From Betaproteobacteria bacterium (lineage in GTDB: Bacteria; Pseudomonadota; Gammaproteobacteria; Burkholderiales; Rhodocyclaceae), in NCBI GenBank assembly GCA_020621865.1, contig JAHRYW010000006.1:124001-188000 (forward strand): a stretch of DNA of 64,000 bases. Reading direction: 5' to 3'. The notes below the pieces were generated by a model, which was not told the DNA's origin, searched no databases, and saw nothing but the letters and a program-made list of their open reading frames with translations. The stretch's first letter is position 1; every line of letters begins with the position of its first letter. Positions 1 to 9,845 of the stretch are shown here, in pieces. Position numbers and translations under genes: made by a program.

Positions 1-656
1 ACACCAACGTCCTTAATGCCGTCTTTAATATTTTCGCAATCCACAATAATCTGAATTGAACCGGATCCATCCGAATGGTGCACCGCCCATGCCCAACCAT
101 CCTTGAATGGTTCTACATAAGTATATTGACCATCAATTGGCGCGCCATTATTAAATGGACATGTGATGCTGAGGCCGAGAGGGCCAGTCATTAAATTATT
201 CAATGATTTTGGAGCTCCGCTGCCGCGTGCATCAACAAGAAAATCGAAACGACGACAAGCGATACCTACGGGAGCGGAATTACCTTTGAACCGAACCCCC
301 CACCCTCCGTCTGGCAAAGCAACCTCATTTACATCAATCTCGTGGATCGGAACTCCAATTGATCTCAAGAATTTCGCATAATGCCGATCAAAATTCCGGC
401 GCTGAATCACAAACTCTCCGTTTGCTTCCACATACTTGCCCTGCCATACGGACACTCGCCGATGCCGCGCCCCAACAAAATTCCCGGCCCCTTTGAAGCC
501 GGCATTGATAAGACCGTTTAACGTCCTCGTGGACATCCCTTCAACAGCGAAGACCTGTCGAGGTGCACCAAAAACCTCAACATAATATCCAGCATTTTTT
601 AATAACAAGGCTGAAGTTAAAGCTGCAGGACCTGACCCAAGCACACAAATATTCAC
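1..656 (-). CDS. qhpG: QhpG-like FAD-dependent monooxygenase (3' end cut by window)
   Basis: Last visible gene of the qhp operon; it runs off the left edge, so about 218 N-terminal residues are seen. The first residues after a GTG start at 656 form a Rossmann FAD-binding motif (VLGSGPAALTSALLL). A GAGG ribosome-binding sequence lies 8 nt upstream of the GTG, and the preceding gene ends 18 bp before it. In Paracoccus, QhpG is the flavin monooxygenase that hydroxylates the QhpC tryptophan that becomes cysteine tryptophylquinone (CTQ). The assignment here rests on the flavoprotein fold plus its place in an otherwise complete qhp operon; a different flavin oxidoreductase cannot be excluded from the N-terminus alone. 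Confidence 0.8.
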   Translation of the reverse strand, partial: MNICVLGSGPAALTSALLLKNAGYYVEVFGAPRQVFAVEGMSTRTLNGLINAGFKGAGNFVGARHRRVSVWQGKYVEANGEFVIQRRNFDRHYAKFLRSIGVPIHEIDVNEVALPDGGWGVRFKGNSAPVGIACRRFDFLVDARGSGAPKSLNNLMTGPLGLSITCPFNNGAPIDGQYTYVEPFKDGWAWAVHHSDGSGSIQIIVDCENIKDGIKDVG

Positions 657-673
657 TATTCGAACCTCAAAAC

Positions 674-2887
674 CTATGTCCTACCAAGGCGAAACCTCCT
701 TAAGGAGAGCCACAAGCCGCCAATCGACAATGAAATAGCGCCAAACCATACGAACGATGAAAATCGAAACTTTTTGACCACCACTACTACATCTTGCTTA
801 GAATTTGGATCGCCCTCATTTGGACCGTGCACCCAAATCTGGATATCCTCAATGAATGATCTATGAACCAATGGGTGTAGTACATAGGAAGGACTACCTT
901 TAACCCTCGCATAGCGATAATCAATCAGCTCGCAGATAGCCTTAACAGGCCCAGCAAAATCGGAATTAATTCCACTTTTACTGGCGTAATATTTGCCGGA
1001 AAGGTGATACTCCCCATCGGGAGTTATTAATTCAACCCTAGCAGAGGAAACATTTGCAAATTGCATCGATTTCTCTGAGCCACTGGAAAGACCTATAGGG
1101 TAAATTTTATATTTGTACCCATCGCCCAAATTTCTCTCGAACGTTCCAGAGGCTCCGAGTGACTCCGTGTGTTGGACATAGGTATTCAGAACTGTCCCTG
1201 TAATAAGTCCGATCAATAAAATTGCGAACCCCGAATGGATCAGGCTAACTGGCAAAATACTAGAAAGTGTGTTTGGCCAAGACACAGATCGCAAAGTTAC
1301 ATTAGCGATCCAGGTCAAATTCCCAACAATGAACCCAGCGCCAGCCAAAATCAGGACATCGAGAATTGGGGTATATTTAATTGCTTTCTCAGAGAGGATT
1401 CCAGCCCCTTGATATTGATCGGCAAGATATCCGCCATACTCCGACCAATATACTATTGCGCAAATAATTAGCGCAACAAAGCCATAACTACCAAACTTTG
1501 ACACTCTACGAACGTAATACCAACCTCCATAAACGAATAGAATGCTTGTCAAGGTGGCCAGCCAGGCAACGATCAAATGCCCATCCACATCCCACCGGTG
1601 GAATTCATTTAATACGTCGGAATTTACACCCCCGCCAGACCAGGCTCGCAGCGTCTCATAGAACGGCATCATCTCCTTAGGCTTTGCGATCTGATATATA
1701 TTTCGCAAATAGGCAGTAACCACTCCTTCAGCTGCAACGAATGCACAAACGACAACAGCTAAGGAGACGTAATCCAATCGTCGCAATTTTTTAACATTCT
1801 GGATTAAATGCCGCCAAGTCCATTTAACACGATTAGTATCCGATTTATAAATTTTGCAATTTATTCCTACCAACCGAAAGGCAAACATTAATAGTAATAC
1901 GTATCCAACAAACCCAAGATGCCAAATTAAGGAGGTATCTCCAACATAACGATGTGAGCTGGCAACAATATTCGATCGTGTAATTGCCAACGTAATTGGC
2001 ACCATGATAGCGGAAGCAATAACACATACTGCCAATAAGAGCATTCTGAGTTTCGTAAGATGCTCGCGCAACAAATGAAGGCAGGCAGTTAGGAGCAACC
2101 AGATGCAAAGAAGAGATGTCTGTACCGGATCCCAATGCCAATATTGCCCGTATGCTGCATCTTCAAACGCCCATGCCATCCCGAAGCCGATACCTGCCGA
2201 CAATATAGTCCATGTTAGTCCAATATCTTTCAGGTAGTCTTGAGATACGATGGATCGCCCTTTAAAAATATACAAGACCGCAGTTGCACCTTGATTAATA
2301 ATCAGTGCGTAAGCAAAAAATATGAATGGGGGATGAAAGAGAAGCCATACACTATCGAGGTGAGCGTTAAGCCCGCCACCTGCTGGCGATTGAGAGTAGT
2401 CGCCAGATAAAACTGATAATGGATTAATTACAGTAACGGCGAGTACATACCAAGATGCGACTGCCGATTTAACTTTTAAGAGATCACTATCGTGAGAAGA
2501 ACGATGTACAAATGCAGTCAAAAATAAAGCTAGCCAGAATACCCCACCTTCGTCACCAACGAACAGATTTGCAACCTTTTTATACAGTTCGATTCCAGGT
2601 GCCGTATATAGCCACGCATACCTTATCTCGTAATTTTCGCATACCATCGAGAGCAGCAAGGCCAAAAATAATCCAGAAATAACCGGAAACGGCAACTGGC
2701 TTACAAATTCAATATTTCTTTTTAATAATGCGCAGTATACAAGGCATATAAGTGCAAAAAATAAAAAGAAAACCGCGGTGTTTGGACACACCAAGACTAT
2801 AGATGCAACTAGCATCGCCAAACCTATAAGGCGGCCATTCGCACTACGGATATTACTGAGATGCGGCACGCTTCTGCTCTGGCCCAT
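674..2887 (-). CDS. CcmF/CcsA-type cytochrome c heme lyase homologue inside the qhp operon
   Basis: 737-residue polytopic membrane protein. It carries the hallmark WWD-type heme-handling motif as YWHWDP (W250-P254), followed by a hydrophobic helix, and the conserved FHPP segment near residue 185. A periplasmic C-terminal domain ends in one last membrane helix, as in CcmF. CcmF-family proteins present heme to CXXCH motifs of apocytochromes c in the periplasm. The start overlaps the end of qhpE by 35 bp and qhpG follows 18 bp after its stop, so it is part of the operon. A dedicated role in attaching the two hemes of QhpA is inference; a general cytochrome biogenesis gene carried on the island is the alternative. 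An internal start at 2815 is possible but would remove the first helix region. Confidence 0.85.
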   Translation of the reverse strand: MGQSRSVPHLSNIRSANGRLIGLAMLVASIVLVCPNTAVFFLFFALICLVYCALLKRNIEFVSQLPFPVISGLFLALLLSMVCENYEIRYAWLYTAPGIELYKKVANLFVGDEGGVFWLALFLTAFVHRSSHDSDLLKVKSAVASWYVLAVTVINPLSVLSGDYSQSPAGGGLNAHLDSVWLLFHPPFIFFAYALIINQGATAVLYIFKGRSIVSQDYLKDIGLTWTILSAGIGFGMAWAFEDAAYGQYWHWDPVQTSLLCIWLLLTACLHLLREHLTKLRMLLLAVCVIASAIMVPITLAITRSNIVASSHRYVGDTSLIWHLGFVGYVLLLMFAFRLVGINCKIYKSDTNRVKWTWRHLIQNVKKLRRLDYVSLAVVVCAFVAAEGVVTAYLRNIYQIAKPKEMMPFYETLRAWSGGGVNSDVLNEFHRWDVDGHLIVAWLATLTSILFVYGGWYYVRRVSKFGSYGFVALIICAIVYWSEYGGYLADQYQGAGILSEKAIKYTPILDVLILAGAGFIVGNLTWIANVTLRSVSWPNTLSSILPVSLIHSGFAILLIGLITGTVLNTYVQHTESLGASGTFERNLGDGYKYKIYPIGLSSGSEKSMQFANVSSARVELITPDGEYHLSGKYYASKSGINSDFAGPVKAICELIDYRYARVKGSPSYVLHPLVHRSFIEDIQIWVHGPNEGDPNSKQDVVVVVKKFRFSSFVWFGAISLSIGGLWLSLRRFRLGRT

Positions 2888-3539
2888 AAAATGAGCATCT
2901 ATCTTTTAGTTCTTTGATTATTGCCTCTCGGGGGCATCCCACCGCGATCAACTCCGATACTAAACCACTAAGGCGTGCGGTAGCGAAGCTAGCCCCTCCT
3001 CCTGCTTTTGGATTGTTCATTTCCACAAACGGATGAGTTCCAAAATCAGCGAGCTCAGTTCCTAAAAAAGAAATTTGTCCTGGACTACAACGAGCATCAC
3101 CGGACACTGCTATACAACAATCAAATGCTGCTGGATAAACTACTTTCCCCCGTGCCGGAGATGAACAAATCAGCAAGGTGCCATAAGATGAAAGCCAAAC
3201 GCAAACATCTTCCAATTCCTTACTATATAAATTTGTTCCGAAGCTTAGATTCATTAAGTCTAAATTAAGATCTGCAAGCCATCTTAATGCCTCAACTACC
3301 GTACTAACCGATGCAAATGATTGGCGACCGAAAATCGAGCACATAACCAACTTAGCGGCGGGTGCGGACTCCAATATCAGACCAGCAACTTGATCAGCGT
3401 GGCTCGGTAATTCGCAATCAAAGGTGCCAGACCTCGATTCAATAAATTCTTTTTGCAAAAGAATATTTAACGGGTTAATCGTGTTCGCATTAACGAAGCC
3501 ATCGATTATACCGACTCGTACTTCACGCCATTGTTTCAT
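2853..3539 (-). CDS. qhpE: QhpE, atypical subtilisin-like serine protease that removes the QhpC leader
   Basis: 228-residue S8-family protease without a signal peptide. The triad can be placed at Asp13 (GIIDGF), His47 (PSHADQVAG) and Ser184 (GGASFATA), and NLSFGTN holds the oxyanion Asn. It is short and contains many cysteines. In Paracoccus, QhpE acts in the cytoplasm and cleaves the leader peptide of the cross-linked gamma subunit. The ATG at 3539 overlaps the end of qhpF by 17 bp, suggesting coupled translation. Longer starts exist (ATG 3548, TTG 3566), but none has a clear Shine-Dalgarno sequence, so the start is uncertain by up to 9 codons. Confidence 0.88.
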   Translation of the reverse strand: MKQWREVRVGIIDGFVNANTINPLNILLQKEFIESRSGTFDCELPSHADQVAGLILESAPAAKLVMCSIFGRQSFASVSTVVEALRWLADLNLDLMNLSFGTNLYSKELEDVCVWLSSYGTLLICSSPARGKVVYPAAFDCCIAVSGDARCSPGQISFLGTELADFGTHPFVEMNNPKAGGGASFATARLSGLVSELIAVGCPREAIIKELKDRCSFYGPEQKRAASQ

Positions 3540-5247
3540 CGAAAACATACAAAGAGCCAGAATCAATCAAAATCCGAAAATCATATTTCGACGCACTATC
3601 AATCCTGTGCGAGACATAGACTTTGGTCATTAGCGGATAGCGCACGTCCATTTCATTCAAAATATGTTTTTCCAACTCTATTTCAACACCATTTAGTGCC
3701 TCATCTAAGATCAATATTGCCGGCTTGGAAAGCAATGCTGCACCCAGAGCTACCCGCTGACGCTGCCCCACAGATAATGCCCGACCGTCATAACCAATAC
3801 GGTAATCTCCATAATTTTCAACACTACCGAAATCTTTATCCAGCCGAAGCATCTCTACGATACTCTTCACCTCGGTAATGTCATAACCGGGATTGCCGTA
3901 TGTAATATTCTCGAGTAATGATCCGGTAAATAGAACTGGCTCACCAGAAACCACTTTTACATTTTTTCTTATAAACTCAAGCGACTGATTCGAGATTTCT
4001 GCACCACAAACAAAAATTTCTCCTTCTTGTGGCAATTGCTGCCCAACTAGAAGATCAATTAATGTACTTTTGCCGGAGCCAGACGGTGCATTTATTTGTA
4101 TTTTCTGGCCCTTACCTATAAATAATGATGCGTTATCTACTACCTTTTTTTCGGTGTTCGGATATCTAAATGAAAGGCAATTCACAAAAATCTCGCCCAT
4201 ACGATCACTGTTCGCGTGCTCACCATATGCATTAGATTTTTCAGTAGCTCCTGCCTGCTCCAGGATGGGGATTATTCGGTTGATACTTACCTTGGCCCGT
4301 TGCCACGCAACATATACACCAGAAAAGGATTGCAAGGGCCCTGAAATACGTTGAGCATATGTAGCAAAGGCCACTAGCATTCCTAAAGTCATCCCGTCAT
4401 TATTTACAATCGAGATACCTCCGTACACGAATATAACAACAACACCTAATGTCATTATTAAATTTGGGAAAGCGGTAGCTATATACCCGATAGCTTGGAC
4501 GTCAAGTGAACAATCAAATATATTTTTGTGCAACTTTTTTAAATTATTTACTTCATGCTCTTCGGCATTGTTACTTTGTACATGCCGAATCCCCCCAACC
4601 CGCTCCACCAAATGGGATGTGAGGGCAACGCCAAGCTCTCTGGCATGCTTTGAAATTTGCTCTAATTTTGGTCTAATTATTTTTAACAGGAACGCATTTA
4701 GGATAAATATTGTTATAACAAACAGTGTCAGCCATACATTCATTGACCCGAGTATTGCAATTGTGCCCACCAATATTACGAATGAATTTATTGAGGACAT
4801 TACGGTGTCCATAGCGAATCGCTGCACTTCCGCCAAATCTCCGTCCAATCTTGTTAGAAGATCGCCTCTATGATAATTGGTGATATCTTTCGCACGAAAC
4901 TTAAGAACCTGTTTAAATAGTTCCTCTCTCATCCTATGGGATATTTGAGTTGAAGCACTTACGTAAAAGCGCCTCGTGTAATAACCAACCAATGGAGATA
5001 TTATTGCAATCGCAAACATGCACAATCCGCTGATTAATAGCGAATCTAATTCCTTGGAAATTATTCCTTTGTCTATTATTTGTTTTGTAAGTAGCGGCTG
5101 CACGAAAGATAAGGCTATCGCGATCATCGATAGCATAAATACTTTCAATAGATCCGCTCGCTGCGAAATAAAAAACGGCGCAACCCAACGGGAAATAGAA
5201 TTAAATCTATCCCGTTGCATCACGCCGTTTAGATACGAGACCAGCAC
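3523..5247 (-). CDS. qhpF: QhpF, ABC exporter (fused membrane and ATPase domains)
   Basis: 574-residue half-transporter of the exporter type. The N-terminal six-helix membrane domain (about residues 30-310) is followed by an ATPase domain with Walker A APSGSGKST (about 387-395), a signature loop LSVGQRQR (the usual LSGGQ has its second Gly replaced by Val), Walker B ILILDEALNG and an H-loop YVSHR. In the QHNDH system this transporter is thought to move the processed gamma subunit to the periplasm, where it joins QhpA and QhpB. It starts 29 bp after qhpB with GTG; an ATG at 5220 is an alternative and neither has a strong ribosome-binding site. Confidence 0.9.
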   Translation of the reverse strand: MLVSYLNGVMQRDRFNSISRWVAPFFISQRADLLKVFMLSMIAIALSFVQPLLTKQIIDKGIISKELDSLLISGLCMFAIAIISPLVGYYTRRFYVSASTQISHRMREELFKQVLKFRAKDITNYHRGDLLTRLDGDLAEVQRFAMDTVMSSINSFVILVGTIAILGSMNVWLTLFVITIFILNAFLLKIIRPKLEQISKHARELGVALTSHLVERVGGIRHVQSNNAEEHEVNNLKKLHKNIFDCSLDVQAIGYIATAFPNLIMTLGVVVIFVYGGISIVNNDGMTLGMLVAFATYAQRISGPLQSFSGVYVAWQRAKVSINRIIPILEQAGATEKSNAYGEHANSDRMGEIFVNCLSFRYPNTEKKVVDNASLFIGKGQKIQINAPSGSGKSTLIDLLVGQQLPQEGEIFVCGAEISNQSLEFIRKNVKVVSGEPVLFTGSLLENITYGNPGYDITEVKSIVEMLRLDKDFGSVENYGDYRIGYDGRALSVGQRQRVALGAALLSKPAILILDEALNGVEIELEKHILNEMDVRYPLMTKVYVSHRIDSASKYDFRILIDSGSLYVFDETMA

Positions 5248-5276
5248 TTTCGGTCCGGTTCCAGACTGTCGCCGAC

Positions 5277-6389
5277 TTACTTTCTAACTAAACGCAGCGA
5301 TGAAAGCACTTGATCCGCATTCTTAGGCATAAGTATCGCACCTAAGCGCTTCAAAGACTGACTGTCATACACGGCGATTTCGCCTTGGGTCCCGCCTATA
5401 TAGAGCTCTTTTCCATCGGTAGAAACGTTAACGTCATAATACGTATGGTTTAGATCAACCCGCTTCATTTTCCCTGTATTAAGATCAGTTTTGGTAAGTT
5501 GGGTATATACCGTATAGGCCTCATTTTTCCTGACCGGATTTATTGCTGTTGAGAACAGTACGACCGATGCGTCCTCAAAATCTTTGAATGCAACTTTGTC
5601 CGTTACGAGATCGAGAGTCCAGATGCCAGCGCGAAGAGAACCGGGCTCGCCTTCCTTTTTATCTGTTCGTTGAACATAATATGGGGTAGCGAAGACGTTA
5701 GACGTATCCCATTGAGGCCATACAGCCAAGGTATCTGGCTCACCAAAATTTGGCCGCTTCCAGCTACGCCAGGGATGCTTTCCAATCAACTCGCCAGTTT
5801 TCGGATCGAGTACAAGCATGTCCCAACTGAACGTGTACAGACGCTTGTAATCCGGCGAGTATGCAAGCGTAGTAACTCGTCTAGGAGCTGCGAATTTCTT
5901 CGCCGGTTCTGCATGAACGCCGGCAGAAGTGTCGTAAATCGCGATATACGGATCCTCTACCTTATATTCGCCAGGTAACATCCTTGTCGGATTTACGTAA
6001 ACTGCCAACTCCTTGCCGTCCGGGCTCAAATCGATTGCGAATGGTGCCTTTGCTCGTATATCTGCAGTAGACAGATCGGCGCGGAATACTTCCTTTCCAC
6101 TTTCCAAATCAATACCGGAAACGCTTTCCCAGCGATTGTGAATTACATAGGCGACCTTCCCGTCCTTCGAAACAACGACACCCGTTGGACTACTACCAAG
6201 TGCGGTGTTTGGAATTTCAATCGACTTAACCACCTTCCTCGCCTTTGCGTCTGCTACGACTAGCAAATTTGGTCGGCAAGCAGTAACCAAATAATCCGAA
6301 ACAGCAAATGCATTCCCTGATGCCAGTAAAGCAACTGCAGCAGCGCACTTTGATGCCACCAGAGTTGTTGATATCCAGTTACGTTTCAT
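5277..6389 (-). CDS. qhpB: QhpB, quinohemoprotein amine dehydrogenase beta subunit
   Basis: 370-residue secreted beta-propeller. The ATG at 6389 follows a strong GGGGAGAAAA ribosome-binding site and begins a clean Sec signal peptide (Met-Lys-Arg start, cleavage after about GNAFA). The mature part has repeated YVTN-type blades (for example LLVVADAKARKVVKSIEIPN and later KELYIGGTQGEIAVYDS), matching the seven-bladed propeller of the QHNDH beta subunit. That subunit caps the CTQ-bearing gamma subunit in the periplasmic heterotrimer. The open frame extends 24 codons upstream of this ATG, but that extension would bury the signal peptide. Confidence 0.92.
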   Translation of the reverse strand: MKRNWISTTLVASKCAAAVALLASGNAFAVSDYLVTACRPNLLVVADAKARKVVKSIEIPNTALGSSPTGVVVSKDGKVAYVIHNRWESVSGIDLESGKEVFRADLSTADIRAKAPFAIDLSPDGKELAVYVNPTRMLPGEYKVEDPYIAIYDTSAGVHAEPAKKFAAPRRVTTLAYSPDYKRLYTFSWDMLVLDPKTGELIGKHPWRSWKRPNFGEPDTLAVWPQWDTSNVFATPYYVQRTDKKEGEPGSLRAGIWTLDLVTDKVAFKDFEDASVVLFSTAINPVRKNEAYTVYTQLTKTDLNTGKMKRVDLNHTYYDVNVSTDGKELYIGGTQGEIAVYDSQSLKRLGAILMPKNADQVLSSLRLVRK

Positions 6390-6427
6390 TTTTTCTCCCC
6401 ATATCATGGGATAAAGCGCTAAAAAAT

Positions 6428-6748
6428 TTATTTTGGAAAGACTGCCTGCAGAGCTCGCCAATCTCTAGCAGCGTTGTCTTGCCCAGTATTCCAATCCGGA
6501 TGACTATTTAAGGTGTCCGGAACCTGCGCGGGCCACCAACAGGGATCAGAACAACCGTACAAATCTGCCTCCATAGGCTGGCAAAGGCCTGCGACACCGT
6601 AGAATGGATCCGTTTCCCAACCAGGATCGAACGTAGTGGCGCATCCGGCCACAGCGGATGCCATGGCGATAACTTCTTTTCGCTCATCGCCGGACTTTGC
6701 CTGATCGAGAGCAAATGCCTTTTTATTCATTGGTTTCAGTCGGTTCAT
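6428..6748 (-). CDS. qhpC: QhpC, CTQ-bearing cross-linked gamma subunit precursor
   Basis: 106-residue precursor of the QHNDH catalytic subunit. The cross-linking residues match the family spacing exactly. Cys36-Glu45 (+9), Cys56-Asp62 (+6) and Cys70-Asp78 (+8) are the three thioether pairs, and Cys66 with Trp72 would form cysteine tryptophylquinone. With the family's mature numbering (Cys7, Cys27, Cys37, Cys41, Trp43) the offset is 29, so the leader is about 29 residues and the mature chain starts near Ala30. The leader is charged and has no Sec-type hydrophobic core, in line with removal by QhpE and export by QhpF. Its ATG overlaps the qhpD stop (ATGA), so the substrate is translated directly after its modifying enzyme. 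Confidence 0.95.
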   Translation of the reverse strand: MNRLKPMNKKAFALDQAKSGDERKEVIAMASAVAGCATTFDPGWETDPFYGVAGLCQPMEADLYGCSDPCWWPAQVPDTLNSHPDWNTGQDNAARDWRALQAVFPK

Positions 6749-8181
6749 AATTCGACCCTCCTATTACTGATGTGTTGATGAAGGAAACTTGGATTTTTCT
6801 CTAGAATTTCCAAATAGCATTCGATACCAAAATCGACCCACTCGCGTAGCAAATCACAATAGTGATATACGGGTGAATGGGGATCACTAAAATTTGCATA
6901 CGATTCGTGGTAACAGCCACCCGAGCATAAATTCTGGATTCGACAGGATTTACAACCTCTGTCCGTTCGATCAATTGCTTTTTCAATAAACTTGCCAAGC
7001 TCGACCTTGTTAATTCCAGATTCAACATTGCCAAACGTTGGAAGCGTGGAACCGGTAAATCGATGGCAAAGATTTAACTCTCCCTTATGATCAACCGCCA
7101 ATAAGCCAACTCCTGCACCACAAGGTAGTGACTTTTTCCTTCCTTCGTAAAGATCTGACATCAACTGATGCATATTTGAGAAGCCATTATTTACACCACG
7201 TATCGCAGAAGACACGTATTCCCTACCTAATGTCTTCATGGATTCAAATAATGAGCGCAATTCCGACTCGCTAAGATTAAAGACATCTACGGGATTAGAA
7301 GTGACTGGCGCAAAGCCAACCTCAGCAAACCCAAGCTCGTCTTTAAGATGCTTATGAATTTCACATACATCGGTGTACCCGGAGGTCAGCGTCACTCTCG
7401 CTCCGACCGGCTTAGATTTATATCTTTCCAGTAACAGCTTCGCCTTCTTCCTGACAACAGAATAGGTTCCCTTTCCACCGACGGTTAAGCGCCTCCTATC
7501 ATGGACAGCCTCGGGACCATCCATGCTGATCGAGATACCGAATCGGTGCGCATCAAAATAGTCAATAAGCTCTTCTGTCAGGAGAGTGGCGTTAGTCGTG
7601 AGCGAAAAATCTATCTGCTTGTTTTCTTCAGAACACCGTCGTTCGGCATATTCGGTTACCTGTCGAATCAATTCCATATTCGACAATGGCTCACCGCCGA
7701 AAAACACAACATTAATGCGGTCGCGAGATGCCCCTTCGCTGATTAATAATTCGACACCTTTAATGGCTTTCTCTAGGCTTAGACGCTTACCTGCAGAAGG
7801 GACATCCAAATCCTCCTTGTAGCAATAGGTGCAACTTAGATTACAACCTGTATTTACATTCAGGACGATGGTGCTCAAAGGGAACTCACGAATCTCCTTA
7901 AACTCCTGGCCTTGTGCGCCTCCAGGTAATTCGAGTATTCCAAGGCTAAAGAAATCATCTACTGCACCAGATATGCTTTCAGGAGTGTGAGAACTTAATC
8001 GGCGATGAATCTCATCCCTTGTTACTAGGGTCTCTCCTTTTAAACAATCTAGGACATCCTTTGCAATAGGGTCTAATACAAACACAGATGTGCTTGGAAC
8101 ATGTAATAAAACCCTATCGCTTCGTATATCAAAGTCGTGAAAAACTGCACGAGATACGATCAATTGTTCTGATCCGGACAT
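6745..8181 (-). CDS. qhpD: QhpD, radical SAM/SPASM thioether-forming maturase
   Basis: 478-residue radical SAM enzyme. CNLSCTYC (Cys113, Cys117, Cys120) binds the SAM-cleaving 4Fe-4S cluster. The C-terminal SPASM region supplies auxiliary-cluster cysteines ([28 protein letters not shown] and HYCDLL). The N-terminal about 100 residues resemble a peptide-recognition domain. QhpD makes the Cys-to-Asp/Glu thioether bonds in QhpC. I chose the ATG at 8181 because GGGAGAG lies at a good distance upstream; ATG 8196 (overlapping the qhpA stop) and 8220 are less well supported. Confidence 0.93.
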   Translation of the reverse strand: MSGSEQLIVSRAVFHDFDIRSDRVLLHVPSTSVFVLDPIAKDVLDCLKGETLVTRDEIHRRLSSHTPESISGAVDDFFSLGILELPGGAQGQEFKEIREFPLSTIVLNVNTGCNLSCTYCYKEDLDVPSAGKRLSLEKAIKGVELLISEGASRDRINVVFFGGEPLSNMELIRQVTEYAERRCSEENKQIDFSLTTNATLLTEELIDYFDAHRFGISISMDGPEAVHDRRRLTVGGKGTYSVVRKKAKLLLERYKSKPVGARVTLTSGYTDVCEIHKHLKDELGFAEVGFAPVTSNPVDVFNLSESELRSLFESMKTLGREYVSSAIRGVNNGFSNMHQLMSDLYEGRKKSLPCGAGVGLLAVDHKGELNLCHRFTGSTLPTFGNVESGINKVELGKFIEKAIDRTDRGCKSCRIQNLCSGGCYHESYANFSDPHSPVYHYCDLLREWVDFGIECYLEILEKNPSFLHQHISNRRVEL

Positions 8182-8195
8182 ATGAATCTCTCCCA

Positions 8196-9806
8196 TTAGT
8201 AAATCGGAGGGTCGTTCCAACGCTGCACGGTAACTACTAGAGGAACGGATGAATTTACGGTGTTTGCCCCATCTTTAACAGTAGCAAACGCTCTCAACTC
8301 ACCTGCATTATTAGTCCCGTATTTTCGATTAGGATTCGGTCCAGCATCTGCCGGAGAAAACAGTCCAGAACCATCAATTACCCCGGCATATTTAGCATCC
8401 TTCATTTCTTCAGCGCCCTTATTCAGGTTGCCGATTTTCCAATTTGCCGATACCGGGCCGAGACGGATATCGTCAGCGGTGTTTTTCTTGCCATCCGCTC
8501 CAGCAGAATACGCAATGGCTTCCAATTGCACCGGAACCTTAGGACGCGTACCACCATTTCCGCCAACTCGTGCCATAGGATTACCTGGGACGATATCTAG
8601 GAAATCAATTTTCTTATATACAGCAAATGATTTAGCCAAACTGCCGGAGCCGATGCTCACAGCCGAATATGCTGCATTAGCAGAAGCATCTGCTTTAACT
8701 TCGACGACTACCTTTTCATCTGTCCGCGAAAGAACCTTATTGACGGCAACCCCATTATCAAATTTCACTTCGCCATTAAGGCCGACACCGTTAATGGTTA
8801 TTTTCGCTGTCTCTCCTGCCTTAATCATTGCGGGAGACACGGAGAGTATTTCAGTCTGGCCTGCTACTCGAATCGCACTGAAATCACCACCCAGTGCATC
8901 CGTGTCGGCCGCGAACCACCGGCCGCTCATATGATTACCATCTGCTGACAAAGCAAATACTTGGCGAATATCGATACCGGCTTGCTTGACAGCCCCTCGC
9001 CATTCATAGCCCGTGTAAATAACGGACGTTCCGTTTGATTTCTCTACCCGTCCATCGCCGTACTGCATCGTCAGCTCGATGGCGTATCGATCTTCGCCAA
9101 GAGCCTTGATGGTTGCCTTACCTTCGTAATCTCCCACTCCCGGCCGGTATCCAGAAACTCGCCACACCCCTGAAGCATCAGATGCACCGCGCTTCTTCCA
9201 GTCCTCCCAGGATTTCGAAACCAGCGGCTTTTCCTTGCCAAGCAAAGCTGGAACCTCCTTGGATGCAATATCCCACCAATCTCTGTCTCGACCCCCTGCT
9301 TGAATCTCAATTACAGGGAACTGCCCCACATGGAAATTGGAAAGACGGCGCCAATCATCTTCGGAACGTCTTTGAAGAGCGACTCTTGAGTACGAGTGAC
9401 AACGAGCACAGGTTTCGCCAACCTTTTGATTGTCAAAATGCTCTACGACGCTCGACCGCCGCTCCAGGGCGTATCGATAACCGGATGTTTCATCAGGTGC
9501 CAGACCCTGCGTATCAGCTAGATATTTGACGGCCGATTGCCGTTCTGGCGCAGTAAGTTTAATGCCATGAGCATACATCATCCGGGCAATTGTCATATCC
9601 CAACCCTCTGGGGTACGACGACTCTCACTAATTCGACTCCACCCGCCAACTTCTAGCGGAGCGTGGCACGCCTGACATTTGGTTCGTACCACAGCCTGCC
9701 CTGTAGGTGCAGCTAGTGCGAAACTCGTAGTGAACGTGCTCGCAATGCCCGCTGCCGATAGCAGCATTCCCGTAAGCACAGCCGTTTTTTTCTTACCTTG
9801 CTTCAC
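8196..9806 (-). CDS. qhpA: QhpA, diheme quinohemoprotein amine dehydrogenase alpha subunit
   Basis: 536-residue periplasmic diheme c subunit and first gene of the qhp operon. A Sec signal (residues 1 to about 33, ending FALAA) precedes an N-terminal cytochrome domain with two c-type heme sites, C44QACH and C133ARCH. The remainder is beta-rich, with Ig-like segments, as in the known alpha subunit (domains I-IV). It accepts electrons from CTQ in QhpC and hands them to a soluble cytochrome c or cupredoxin. The GTG start at 9806 has GAGAGG 6 nt upstream. The stop overlaps the qhpD alternative start, indicating a tightly packed operon. Confidence 0.94.
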   Translation of the reverse strand: MKQGKKKTAVLTGMLLSAAGIASTFTTSFALAAPTGQAVVRTKCQACHAPLEVGGWSRISESRRTPEGWDMTIARMMYAHGIKLTAPERQSAVKYLADTQGLAPDETSGYRYALERRSSVVEHFDNQKVGETCARCHSYSRVALQRRSEDDWRRLSNFHVGQFPVIEIQAGGRDRDWWDIASKEVPALLGKEKPLVSKSWEDWKKRGASDASGVWRVSGYRPGVGDYEGKATIKALGEDRYAIELTMQYGDGRVEKSNGTSVIYTGYEWRGAVKQAGIDIRQVFALSADGNHMSGRWFAADTDALGGDFSAIRVAGQTEILSVSPAMIKAGETAKITINGVGLNGEVKFDNGVAVNKVLSRTDEKVVVEVKADASANAAYSAVSIGSGSLAKSFAVYKKIDFLDIVPGNPMARVGGNGGTRPKVPVQLEAIAYSAGADGKKNTADDIRLGPVSANWKIGNLNKGAEEMKDAKYAGVIDGSGLFSPADAGPNPNRKYGTNNAGELRAFATVKDGANTVNSSVPLVVTVQRWNDPPIY

Positions 9807-9845
9807 TGAACACCTCTCGCATCATCAAATGAAAGTCACATCGAC

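Noticed and set aside
137-150. GGCGCGCC near the left edge as a possible copy of the tRNA 3' end (attL)
   Set aside because: Only 8-9 bases match and they lie inside qhpG; too short for an attachment site.
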